The notes below the pieces were generated by a model, which ran no database searches, was not told the origin of the DNA, and was given only the letters and a program-made list of their open reading frames with translations. Position numbers and translations under genes: made by a program. This document shows, piece after piece, positions 17,240-28,487 of a stretch of DNA of 64,000 bases; the first letter of the stretch is position 1, and each line of letters starts with the position of its first letter. Source of the DNA: Diogma glabrata (lineage: Eukaryota; Arthropoda; Insecta; Diptera; Cylindrotomidae); the NCBI GenBank assembly GCA_963693315.1, contig OY856187.1:383447711-383511710 (forward strand), given 5' to 3'.

Positions 17240-19172
17240 TTAAATAGTATTACTATTAACACTTTCGTCATTAGAAACCAATTTCGCGCATTGAGTTGTT
17301 GACCATATTTTATCTGATAAGTCAGAAATAATGATGCTTGGAGTTTTCTTTTCACATTTAGCTAAAGCATTTACAACACATTCTTTTTCGTCCTTGTATT
17401 CACTGAAATAAATCAAAAGCGATTCGATAAAATATTGGTAAGATAAAAATATAGAGTTTGATATTCATACTTGCATGATGCTGGCGAAGCTAAGAAATCA
17501 AGTTCATCAGTCTCGTCCATTAATTTATCAGCATTATCTACACATTTTTGAGTTTCATTAGCTTGTGATGTTACACATTGTAGTCCATCTTCTTTGAAGA
17601 ATTCTATATAAAATAATACATTAGGTGTTTGTATTAATTTGTTCTAAAGTTCAACAATTATATAATCTTACGGATAACCTTTTCTCCATTATTGATGCAA
17701 ACATAATCAGCAACAGTTCGTACTGTGTTAACTAAATTATTTTTCACTTCTTGTTCTTTTGGCTCTAAACAAATGTTTCCAGCTTCTGAAAGTTTTTCAA
17801 CGCATTGTAAAGCCGCTTGTTGTACGGGACATAGTTGAATGAAAACCTCCTTAATTTCTTCTGGCGTAAGCTCTCTATTTTTGTCTTCTTCTTTTGATTC
17901 ACTTGACTCACTTGAATCACTTATACCTTCTGTTGCTTTTTCGATACAATCTGCGAATGCTGTGGTAGCTGCCTAGAAATAAGATTAATTTTTTTTTAAA
18001 ATAAATAATGACTTATAGAAAGTAAAAACGAAGAAGTTAATTGGTCAAAACTCAAAATTACATTTGAAGCCACTTTTACTTAAAAGCTTGATTTAACAAC
18101 CTTTCCAACCCTTTCAAAAATAGATTTATGAGAATTGAACCATCGTTTTAATTTTCGTTTACATTTACCAAAACTGAAGTCTATATAAAGACTAAAAATT
18201 ACTTTCGGTGGGGTGATCTGAAAAACATTTGGACAAATATGAGCCTGCTTATTTGAAACTCATCTACTCAACCTTTTAAAAAATGTATTTTCTCAAAAGC
18301 TCACATCATAGCAGTATAAAACAAACGAAAACCATTTTTTTTATATTTGTATTAGTATTCTTGAGTGGACAGACTAGTTTTACACAAATCTCAAATTTCA
18401 GGTTCATCGCTTTTATAGTTTACAAGATAATAAAAACCGTTTACTCTCAGAAGGGTTCGTTATAAAAACTGGCACCCTAAAAAACTTGTAACTGTAAGAA
18501 AATAATTTTTAATAAACAAATTTTTAACATATCTATTTTTAGAATTTTTAATAACAATATCTCTTAGCAATTGGTAAACATATAAAAACGTTCTCAAGTT
18601 GAATTAATAACCTTTTTTTAAATCAACATGACAAACTGTACTAAAAAATCTTATCTGCGTTAAACCTGGATTGACATATTTAATCAAGGAACTTTAGCGA
18701 TTGCAAAAAATTTAAGGCGAAGCTGCTTTCAAAATATGATTGATCTCAATAACACATTACACAAAAAGGTTCTATTTGCTTAGGTCGAAAGGGAATATTA
18801 TGTGATTAGCAACTGCTGTCACCATTGCTAATTACATAATATTCACCTCAAAAGTTTGTTCAATATATTATATAAACTCAAACAACTTACTTGGAATTTA
18901 TTGATTGCTTCTTCCCCGTTAACTGAACCACATTTTAAAAACACCATTTTGAAAAAATCTACTAATTCTTTTTCTTCCTCTGTTGATGATTTTTCTGCAG
19001 ATGAAGCATCTCTAACTTTTCTTAATAATGATGTTCTACTTAACGAGTACGAAAATGCACCAACTGAAATGAAAATGCATCACTATTATATCACATCCTT
19101 AACACTTTCATTCCACAAAAATTAAGACTTACCGACAAATGTGAGTAACAAAAGACTTGTAAAAAATTTCAT
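17240..19172 (-). CDS. DUF1397 / 27 kDa hemolymph glycoprotein-like gene B (5 exons)
   Basis: Exons are 19172-19133, 19063-18891, 17972-17672, 17603-17471 and 17402-17240, with phases 1, 0, 1 and 2 and GT-AG introns. The frame is open for 269 aa. A signal peptide (about residues 1-18) is followed by a basic/serine segment, Cys58, Cys80, an acidic serine-rich linker (about 88-105) and the core with Cys119, 128, 139, 163, 181, 192, 215, 224, 232 and 254: twelve cysteines, enough for six disulfides. Motifs are LCPVQQAALQCVEKL, NICLEPKEQEVKNN, ADYVCINNGEKVI and NALAKCEKKTP. It is a predicted secreted hemolymph-type protein with no known enzymatic motif. It is closer to copy C than to A: both have KAT-E-G/S-ISDS where A has KALDCLSDS. 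It is the best reference for the ancestral structure because its introns are free of large insertions. Confidence 0.88.
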
Positions 19173-19340
19173 CTTGATTGAAGTATGTAATAACTTATAA
19201 CAACTAGGCTTTAAAATTTTGGAGATGTTTAACGGTTGAAAGTTGACTGTGGAATAAAAATTATAAAATATTGAACTAATTAAGAAATCTTGGTTACAGT
19301 AACAAAAATAATTTAGATCGAAATAAATGCTTGTAACTGG
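19173..19340 (-). promoter_or_regulatory. Conserved upstream region of gene B
   Basis: Matches the region upstream of gene A over about 165 bp, including TTATAAG close to the ATG, AACGGTTGAAAGTTGACTGT (other strand) and a block ending GTGACCGAAGAT-like sequence. Conservation stops sharply beyond it, which fits either a promoter or simply the limit of the duplicated segment. Confidence 0.4.
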
Positions 19341-19559
19341 TGACCGAAGATTGCAATAGTTAATAAAACTGGAAATAGAGTTAATCTTAAGCAATGTGGC
19401 TTGATATTTGTAGTCTTGAGATTAAATTAGGCGTCAACTTTTGACTAGCGATTAGCTCTTTCCTCTTAGCAATTAGCGTAAGTAAAAGTTAAAGTTTATT
19501 TAAATTGATTATGATTTTTAAAAAAAGTTAAAATGTTGTTGTTATATAATAAATTTTTT

Positions 19560-20585
19560 TTTGAAGAAAATAGATTTATTTAGGGGAAGATAGAGCATTC
19601 GAAAAATTATGCGTATGCGTAAAAATATGGGGTCTCTAGTCTACTATCTTTCCTTTTTGATTGGTTTGGTAAATAGTCTGCAGAGTTTTTAATTTTAGTC
19701 CAGTAACTGTTATTTACCAGGATGAATCTTGGCTTGTTTTGGAGTAGGGTATTTGAGTTTTTACTCACTTTGGATTTGTAATTAATAATGTTTGAAAAAA
19801 CGTCATATCAGAAACAATTTATTGAAAAGTATTACATTATCTAAATTAAAATTATTTTAAATTATTTAAATCAAATTCTATTAAAAATTATCAAACAAAT
19901 TTGAAAACGTCAGTCAAGGGCAAATAAATTTTGTTCGCCAGAAATAACAATTACATAATATTTACAAAATAATTTTGTATATAATTTTATAAAGGTCAAG
20001 GGTTAATTTTTTGGTATGCTTGTATTAATATTAATAGAGCGTATATGTAAAAATACATATAAATATAACTTTTACCCATTACATGTCAATTGGTGAACCG
20101 ATTTATCTAATGATAAGTCAAAATGGATTAAAATGCAATATTTAAAAATATCCTTTTTAATATGTTTATTTTTAATTTTATTAATAATAATAAAAGCTTC
20201 CTTATAGTAACAATTTGAATTTTATTTTTTTATTTTATAGACAATTCAACTCACTAAATAAAGTTTCGATAAGGTCCAATAAAAACGCTTCATTTACTAT
20301 TTTTTAACAAATCAAAACGAATAGTTTCGATTATTTTTCTCTGGTGGGAAAGAACAGCGAATATTTTCGAATATTTTCCGCCTACTTAATATATTAATTT
20401 AAAACAAAAATTCACATACAAAATTATGTGAAAATGCAAATAACAAATAGTAAAAATGTTTGTTTTCATTCATAAATGATTGCATTTTTATGTTTATTTG
20501 TCAAAAATAAATTACAAATTTATAACATTTATGCGCCTACTAAGATGAAATAATATTTAATTTTGTTTGACAACAAAGGATTATT
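19560..20585 (+). repeat. Dispersed repeat family, copy 2 (rearranged)
   Basis: Shares blocks with copy 1, including GGGGAAGATAGAGCATTC, the GTCAGTCAAGGGCAAATAAA region, the ACCCATTACATGTCAAT stretch and, at 20440-20570, the CATTCATAAATGATTGCAT block. In copy 1 that last block comes before the GTCAGTCAAG block, so the order differs. No coding frame was found. Confidence 0.55.
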
Positions 20586-21430
20586 AGCTCAACTACCCAA
20601 AACTTAACAACTTAACGTAACGTAACTTAATGACGCGACATATGAACTTAACATATAATCGACCACCGAAAACTTAAGAACTTTTCGTTCAGTTGAACTG
20701 TCACTTTTAACTTTAACGAAAAACTTAAGAGTGCGAAAATTTGCGTAGAAAACTTAAGAATTGTCAAAAAAACAACAACAAATATTTATTGTGTACATAT
20801 TTTATCTAATTGTTTGTGTTTTTTTATTTATTATTTTGATATTAGTAAATATTAAATTTAAAAATTTTGTGGTTTTGATTTATTTTCAAAAATTTAGCTT
20901 CCAATAAATAAAACAAAAATTGATTATTATTATGTAGTTTTTGTTCATAACCTAAAAATAATTGTGTTTCAACCAAGTGAAAGTTTTAAATAAAATTTAT
21001 GTGGAAGATCAAAATAGTTTTATAAAATATCAGTGTTGTAATGTTATTACATGTAATTTAATTTGAACTAAACCATATAGTTTTCATTTAATTTTTCTTT
21101 AATAATTTTTATTTTGTTTATTTGCAGGAACTCAAAAACTTTGTCAAACGCTATTTTATTTATATGTAATTTTTGTATAAGTTTATTTATTTAAATGTAT
21201 AATTGTATATATAACAAAACTAAATAAAGTATGCAAGTAAATAATAATTCTTTTGTTGTTTTAAATAATATATCAAATATGTGAATAAATATATCAAATA
21301 AGTGAATAAATATTTCAGAAATAAAAATTTTGACGTTTGCTAAGTTCTTAAGTTTTCGCTAGTTGGAAATTAGATTTTTGACATTCGTTAAGTTGTCTTA
21401 AGTCTCTTAAGTTTTCGCTGGTTAGCCCTT
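20585..21430. mobile_element. MITE-like element with CTTAAG-rich inverted ends
   Basis: The left 180 bp contains repeated AAAACTTAAG units at about 20680, 20725 and 20752. The right 100 bp contains the inverse CTTAAGTTTTCGC near 21350 and 21408. The extreme ends (ACCCAAAACTTAACAACTTAACG and the reverse complement of the right end) are partly complementary. The interior is AT-rich without a frame. Repeated subterminal motifs of this type are common transposase-binding arrangements; the superfamily is unknown. Confidence 0.45.
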
Positions 21431-21484
21431 ATGTTGTATGAAATAATGTTACTATTTCTGTTCGTTAAACTGTCTGCTAAATGC

Positions 21485-21644
21485 AACTCGTCACCAAATT
21501 ATTAGTCGATTATTTTTCAACATTACCACTCATGCCATTTGAGGTTAAAAATTTCCCTCGTGCGATACGCGCACTCGGGACCTCAAATGACATTCGTAAT
21601 AATGATTATGAAAAATAGTCGACTATTATTTGACGACCCGTGAT
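21485..21644. mobile_element. Hairpin element family H2
   Basis: The arms ATTAGTCGATTATTTTTCA and TGAAAAATAGTCGACTATTA frame a second stem, CATTTGAGGT/ACCTCAAATG. The tip has CCC/GGG, a TC/TC mismatch, GTGCG/CGCAC and an ATACG loop. The size and the lack of a frame fit a hairpin MITE. It abuts the 3' end region of the Penelope-like element at 21.9 kb. Confidence 0.65.
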
Positions 21645-21903
21645 ATTATATATGAATATCGATTTCAACTTATGTCATCCTCAGTTCTTAAATTATTATT
21701 ACAAATTTTGCTTAAACTATTACTTATATACTATTTCAACTGCCATTTTTTATTATTATGTCATATATTTTTTATTATTTTTTATTATTATGTTATGTAT
21801 TGTTAGTTTTAGTGTTGATTTTATCATTTAAAATGTTGTTATTGTTTTATAAGTTATATTTATAACTTATACTTATATTTAAATTTTATATTTATATTTA
21901 TTT

Positions 21904-22200
21904 TTATTTATATATTTCTATTTCTTCCAATCTATCTAGATGTTGTCCTTTTATTTTTTTATGAACTATAGTTAAATTTGTGTTGATATTGGTGTATTTG
22001 TGTTTTTCTATTTTTAAATGTTGGGCATATCTGGATTTAGGATCTCTTCTGTTAACTTCACTGGTGTGTTCAATAAATCTTTTTGTGAAGGACCGCCCCG
22101 TTTGACCTATATAAAATTTACTGCAGTCTTCACAGGCAAGTTTATAAACACCTGTGTCTAAGGTTTGGGTTCTTTTGGTTTTTAGGTAATTTTTTTATTT
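21904..22200 (-). pseudogene. GIY-YIG endonuclease domain of Penelope-like element 1
   Basis: The frame gives TGVYKLACEDCSKFYIGQTG followed by RSFTKRFIEHTSEVNRRDPK, then SRYAQH and a stop at 21906-21904. VYK and YIG form the GIY-YIG signature and the arginine of the following helix is present. The CxxC between them is common in Penelope enzymes. The domain would nick DNA for target-primed reverse transcription. It is separated from the RT by a frameshift within a T-rich region near 22200-22255. Confidence 0.8.
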
Positions 22201-22255
22201 TTTTTTTGGTTTTTATAAGCTGCAATATATTCATATTTTTTTTAATTTTTTCGCA

Positions 22256-23266
22256 TTATTTTGAATGTTGTTTTTTGCCTGCTAAGTATTTTTTGCCTGC
22301 TAAGTTTTCTTCATTCTTCAATGTTGTTAGGGTTTGCAAATTTTTCTTGTTTTTATGTTTTCTATTTAATGTATCAATTATTTCATTTTTATATCCATTT
22401 TTACTGGCTATGTTTTTTATGTTGTTTAATTCGTCTTGATGATTTTCTGCATTCATTGGTATATTGTTCAATCTATTGATCATGTGGTTGTTTAGATGAT
22501 GTGATTTAATATTTATTGTTTGATCCGTTTGGGTTGGTTTTCGGAATATTTTGAATGTGTGTTTTGAATCTACATTTTTGATTGATAAATCCAAAAAATT
22601 TATTGTGTTATTTTCTTCATTTTCTAAGGTGAATTTAATGGAAGGTTCTATGCTGTTTATGTATTGGTGTAATAGATTAAGCTGTCTATTCGTTCCTTTG
22701 AATAATAAAATTATATCATCAACGTAGCGATACCAATAAATGATTTTTTCTTTGTGTGGATTTAAGTTATTATGTATATATTTTGTTTCAAAATCGTTGA
22801 GATATATTTCGGCTAAAGTTCCAGATAGTGAGCTTCCCATAGGTAATCCTTCTGTTTGTTGATAATACTCATTGTTATGTGTGAAATAGTTTTGTTTTGT
22901 TATTTCGGTTATTATATTTATTATTTCTTGTGTATCTGTTAGGTTTAAACCATTTTTTATTAACATGTTTTTTGTTATATTTTTTGTTACTTTTATTGGT
23001 TCGTTAGAATACATGTTGGTTATATTAAACGATGCTAGTTTGGGGTTGTGAGGTATTATTATTGGTTCTATTCTATTGATTAATTCTGTGTTATTTTTTT
23101 TGACTGAATAGCTGTTATCAAATTTTATGTGATATTTCAATAGTTTTTTTATGTACTTCGCTATTCTGTATGTTGGTGCTGTGGTGAAATTAATTAATGG
23201 TCTTATCGGTGTATCTGGTTTGTGTATTTTTAATCCTCTTATACTTGGTGCTGTTGGTTTTATCAT
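22256..23266 (-). pseudogene. Penelope-like reverse transcriptase core
   Basis: An open stretch of 336 codons with RGLKIHKPDTPIRPLINF, the EGLPMGSSLSGTLAEIYLND motif and catalytic YRYVDDIILLF, then INFLDLSI, the usual Penelope order. It copies element RNA at the target. The C-terminal end shows a small tandem duplication (LAGKKY then LAGKKQ) just before a frame break that separates it from the GIY-YIG region. The start is not a true initiation codon context; the protein should continue from the upstream N-terminal pieces. Confidence 0.85.
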
Positions 23267-23292
23267 TTTGTTATACCTTATATTCTTATCAC

Positions 23293-24211
23293 TTAATATG
23301 TTGATAGATTTATTGATGATAGTTTTATTTGTGCATTGAATTCATTCGATGGATCTTTACTTAATTTTTCGATGTTGTTATTAGTGATGTACTCATCTAT
23401 CTTATTGTTGTAGTCTGTGGTTTTTAAGATGACTAATGTGTTCCCTTTATTTGCTTTGGTTATTGTGGCATTGTTTTGTTTGATCTTATTTTGTATACTG
23501 CGTATTGTTTTTATTTCTTTTTTGTTGCTGGTTTTTGAAATGTTTAAGCTGTTATTTTTTACTAATATTTCATTAACTATTATTGATCTGATTTCATTTT
23601 GGTGGTAAATATTAGTTTTCAATAATGATTTTTCTATTTCTAACAGATTTTCATTTATTTCTTTTGTTGTGTTGTTTGGTTGTATGCCGTATTTCAATCC
23701 TCTTTCCAATAGTTCAGTTTCTTGATTGTTAAATTGTATTTCAGCGTAATTTTCTATTGTTATATTGTAGCGGTCTATATTGATTTATTATGTTATTATG
23801 ATGAGTTCCCATTTCTTTTAATTTTGATTCTTTTAATTTTTTTAATTTCAATTTTATATTTTCACTTTTCTTTTTTATCGTGCTCTCCATATCATTCTTT
23901 ACCGATTCCATTATTATTTCATATTCTATTTGATGATATTGTTTGGATATGTTAACCATGTAGCTTCTGCTGTTTGTTTATGTTAACCATGTAGCTTCTG
24001 ATGTTTGTTTAGCTATTTGTGAGGCTTTGGATCTATTGTTGACTTTGATGTTAATATATGTAGGCATTATTCTATATCTCTTGCAGTATCGACTGAAATG
24101 TAAATTTAATTTGTTTTGTTGTAATTTTACTAATTTGTAATAATAGATTTTTACTATTTCACTTGGGGGTGTATCACTATATGTGTTATTATGGTTTTCC
24201 ATATTTTTCAC
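23293..24211 (-). pseudogene. N-terminal region of Penelope-like element 1
   Basis: Three open pieces (24211-23978, 23959-23741, 23709-23293) make up the region before the RT. The last contains MERGLKYGIQPN and ITKANKGNTLVILKTTDYNN, conserved in Penelope proteins ahead of RT. The first two are split by a 31-bp tandem duplication (23948-23978 and 23979-24009), whose length is not a multiple of three. The region has a high Lys/Asn content and no recognised domain. Confidence 0.65.
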
Positions 24212-24840
24212 TGTTTGTGTGCTTTTATAACGGCCGTTTGGATACTAATATTTTTAAAATCTTCATAAATTTAGAATCTGTGGAAGCATTTTAATCCGTT
24301 TCTTATAAATATAAACCTCTGCAGTTAGAGGTTTTTGACTTGTTGGCTTCAACAAAAAAGTTTGCAACAATCCCCAACTACAATTTCCAAAAACCTTATA
24401 ACAGTCAATGTCAACCTTATAACAGTCAAAAAAATAAAAGATTTGAATAGAATAAATTAATTTTTTTTTCTTAGAAATAAACTATTTTGATATTTTGCAG
24501 TAATTGCACGACATATGATATAGAGTAGGTTTGTGTCATAAATTGTCACACACATGTTCTGTGGTAGATTTGATATTTGTTTGTTGCAAAATTGGATAGA
24601 TATAATTTTGCTTGTAGGTAGCTAATTTTCTTTTTAAAATTTGTTCGATATCTGTTTTAAATTAGTTTGTTTTGTTTAAACTAATCTGATACATCAGATT
24701 CTACTGGTACACAAAACTGTCTGATCTCGAAATCTACCTATTTCTAGCGGATATACGTGCCGCTTGGACTTTTTTTTTAATCTAAAATTTATAATATATG
24801 AGGCTAACATAGTAAAACATGAATTGTATAATTAAAATAT

Positions 24841-26533
24841 CTAACCTAAATTTTCTATAGGTAATTTACATAGTTTTACTACTGAACGTTTTAATTCGCC
24901 GTTTGCTGTTTTTACTGATACCACTCGGGTCAATCCATCTTTACCAGGATGTAACTGCAGAATTCGTCCCATTATCCATTTGGAGGGTGGAGTGTTGTCA
25001 TCTTTGATTATAACTAAATCGTTTAAATTCAGCTCATTGGTTTTATTGAGCCATTTAGGACGTTGTTGTAGATTGTGAAGATAGTCCAACTGCCATCTTC
25101 GCCAGAACCCTTGAATCCAGGGCTTGAATGTTCTGCCATCTGGAGAGTCGGTTTGTTGAAAGTTCTAGTATATTTGGTTCAGGAAGAGTTGTTGGAGCTT
25201 CACCAATTAGGAAGTGACCTGGCGTTAGTGCAGAATAATCTTCTGGATCAGCTGACAATGGACACAACGGCCTGGAATTTAGTAGTGATTCAATTTGTTT
25301 CAGTAGCGTTGCCATTTCTTCAAAGGTCATTGTGGTATTATGAAGTACACGCCTGAGATGATGTTTTATCGATTTCACCCCTGATTCCCATAGGCCACCA
25401 AAGTGTGGGCTGCTAGCTGGATTGAAATAAAACTTGATTTCATTCTGAGAAAGAAAATTAGAGACATTATTAATATGCGTTTGAGATTTATATAACTCAC
25501 ATAGATCATTTAATTCTCCTTTTGCTCCCACAAAATTAGTGCCGTTGTCTGACGTAATATCCACAGGGTTTCCTCGTCTAGAAATGAATCGTCGCAGAGA
25601 AGCAATAAATGCTTCTGATGTCAAATCGCTTACCAATTCGATATGTACGGCTTTCGTAGCAAAGCATACAAATAGACATATGTATCCTTTAACAATTGGA
25701 ACTCTACCTCTACCTGATCTGGATTTCAAAAGGATCGGTCCCGTATAATCGACCCCTGTTTGCAAAAACGGACGACCAATAGTGATGCGATGTTTTGGCA
25801 AATTTCCCATCAGCTGTTTAGTTGTATTCGCACGTTGCCTACAGCATGCAATGCATTTGTTAATGGAAGCGCGTACTACAAGTTTACAATTGATGATCCA
25901 GAATTTTTGCCTGATAAGACTTGTTAATAACGTTGCACCGGGGTGCAAATGTTTAAGATGCATATTCCTTATGATTACTTCACTGATTATGTGAGACTTC
26001 GGTAATATTATTGGATGTTTAGTATTAAATGGAGCATCCATGTTTGCGAGCCGGCCTCCAACTCTAAGGATTCCCATTTCGTCTAGAAACGGAGCTGAAG
26101 ATAGTAGTTTTGACTTATTGGCGATTTTTTTATGTAGATTTAAACAATTTATTTCTTCATGGAAGGCTTCGTTTTGTGCCCACTTTACACATATTTCTTC
26201 TGCCTTCCTTAATAAGTCAATGTTTGAAGCGGTGTTGTATTGTTTAATCCATCTGAGTAAGTAGACTAATATTCTTTTGATTTTTGAGAACGATGAAAAT
26301 TTCTTGAATAACAATTCGATTATGCCAGGTTCAGTGGTGTTGAGACGAACATGACATACAATATTTTCTTTCCTAGTTTCTAGCTGGGTTGGTAAAATGT
26401 TTATTTCTAATGGCCAGTTTGTTTCATCAGTACTTAACCACTTGGGACCATTCCACCATAGCGTTGACTCAAAAAGGATCTTAGGTGATACGCCTCTTGA
26501 AGCTAAATCAGCTGGGTTGTCTTTGGATCTCAC
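24841..26533 (-). pseudogene. BEL/Pao integrase
   Basis: 26533-25055 encodes the region from the RNase H end (RSKDNPADLASRGVSP) through a zinc-binding H-H-C-C segment (MHLKHLHPGATLLTSLIRQK, CIACCRQ) and the D-D-E core: TGVDYTGPILL, SDNGTNFVGA and GLWESGVKSIKHHLRRVL. After a small frame change the final segment (25089-24841; DLVIIKDDNTPPSKWIMGRI, DGLTRVVSVKTANG) corresponds to DUF5641 at the C-terminus. It would join cDNA ends to host DNA. The catalytic residues are intact; the frame change near 25070 and upstream breaks leave it without a continuous polyprotein. Confidence 0.85.
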
Positions 26534-26792
26534 ATAGTTCCAGCTACTTCTCGAACGGATTTGGAGAATATCGGAAGTGCGGTTGCCAACAAAACATTTC
26601 CATCGCCTTGGAATGTCTGACAGCCAGGCAAGGACGATTTGTGAATCTGTCCGAATCCGACTATTTTATTCACCTTAACGTCTAGTACCTCACAAGTGTA
26701 TCACATTAATTTTGCTAGTAGTACTGCTCCACACAACTCAAGCCTGGGTACCGATAACTGCTGTATTGGAGCACCTTTGTTTTTGCGATCTC
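26534..26792 (-). pseudogene. BEL/Pao RNase H remainder, broken
   Basis: Between the RT and integrase frames the RNase H continues in two other frames: APIQQLSVPRLELCGAVLLA followed by a stop, then DSQIVLAWLSDIPRRWKCF and NRTSDILQIR. At least two frameshifts and one stop are present in about 260 bp. Confidence 0.7.
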
Positions 26793-28487
26793 TTATTTTG
26801 TTGTAACCGTTCCATTCAAATCTTTTGCTCGTAAATAAATGGCAGCAGCATAGGCGTGTTCTGATGCATCAGAAAAACCATGTATTTGTATATCTGCAGT
26901 TGAGGCAAATGTCGATAGAAATCTCGGCAACTCTATATCTTGCATCTCCAAAATTGTAGCTTGTAAATTTTCCCACTCTTGACCTAAATCTTCAGGAAGC
27001 GGATCGTCCCAGTTGAGTTTTCGAAGCCAGATTTTTTGTAAAACAATTTTAAATGTTATAGTTGCAGGTGACACCCAGCCAAGTGGATCGAATATTTGTG
27101 CTATTTGAGACAACATTTCGCGCTTAGATGATACCAATTTTGTGTTTTGGTTGATATTATATGAAAAGGTATCCCTTTGTGGATTCCAGTGCAACCCTAA
27201 TGTTTTAACAGTTTCGGTGTCATCGTTAAGTGTTAGGTTAGATTTCTCAGTGTAAATTTCTGGTATCACATTCATAAATTCTGTTGAATTGGATTTCCAT
27301 TTTCTAAGAATAAATCCACCCTTTTTTAACATATTAGAAATTTCTAACTGAGCCTTTATCGCTGTATCAACATCATCATTTCCCGACAAGAGATCGTCGA
27401 TATAAAAATCATTTAGCGCTATTGTGGAACCTAATGGATATTCTGTTTCATAATCATCAGCAATTTGATGCAGTACTCTTACAGCAAGAAATGGTGCACT
27501 AGAAGTACCGTACGTTACTGTTTTGAGCTGGTAGTAATTGATGTATTCATTTGAATTTCTTCGCCATACAATTCTTTGAAATTTTCGATCAATTTCGTTT
27601 ACTTCTACTTGACGGTACATTTTTTCGATGTCCGCAGAATATGCTATGGCATTGGTTCTAAATTTTAATATTAATGACACTAAGTCCTTTTGAATAGTCG
27701 GCCCGACCAACAAATTCTCATTCAAGGATGTGCCCGAAGATGATTTGCAGGAACCGTTAAATACAACCCTAAGTTTTGTGGTGGTACTTTCACTCTTTAC
27801 TACAGCATGGTGAGGCAAGTAAAAACATTCATCGTCGTTGCAGTTGATGTATTCGGCTTTTACTTCTTCCATGTGTCCTAACTGAATATATTCTTCCATG
27901 AATAATTTGTATTGTTTCTCGAGATCTGGTTGTTTTTTAAACCTGCGCTCCATTGCTAATAAACGAGTTATTGCAGCGGCCCTTAATGATTCGAGCATTG
28001 AATCATCCGATTTGAATAGTAGTCTTACGACGTACCGTCCCTCGGAATTTCTACATGTATTTTTTACAAAATGATCTTCACATTGATGATCCTTAGTTGA
28101 TAATGGAATTGCCAGAACTTCTTTCACCTTCCAGTATCTTTCTAGAATTTCTTCTGCGTAGTCTCCTGTGGTAACTGTGGTGTATGCTTGTATGTGCTCT
28201 TGGTGGCTTGATGTTCCAGTGACGATCCACCCAAACTTGGTTGATTGTAATATTTGGTGATCTTGGAGCCTTAGTTGTTCTGGTTTTAAAATTTTAAAAA
28301 ATAAATCAGCTCCAATTAAGAGATCTATTTTTCCTGCAATATAAAAGGTTGGATCTGCCAATTGAAGATGATTATACTGCTCGACACATCTCATTTCTAC
28401 TGTCGCTATTGGAATTGTAGATGTTATTTTTGATAATATAAGTGCATCAGCAGCTATGTATTCTTCTTCTGTGAATCTTGATTGCAA
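26793..28487 (-). pseudogene. BEL/Pao reverse transcriptase
   Basis: A 564-codon frame continuing the protease end (LIGADLFFKIL), then RT with RLLAMERRFKKQPDLEKQY, LPHHAVVKSESTTTKLRVVF, IAYSADIEKMYRQVEV and the catalytic NDFYIDDLLSGN. The Peptidase-A17-like region LGLHWNPQRDTFSY and QIFDPLGWVSPATI follows, then the start of RNase H (IHGFSDASEHAYAAAIYLR). The family is clear. It ends at a frame break in RNase H. Confidence 0.9.

Larger units (their letters stand above)
21904..24235 (-). mobile_element. Penelope-like element 1 (decayed)
   Basis: On the minus strand, an N-terminal region (24211-23293, broken), an RT (23266-22256) and a GIY-YIG endonuclease (about 22190-21904) follow one another in the standard Penelope order. 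At least three frame breaks are visible, one caused by a 31-bp tandem duplication at 23948-24009. Terminal repeats and target duplication were not identified. It is distinct from the element at 33.6-38.1 kb; the RT sequences differ widely. Confidence 0.85.
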
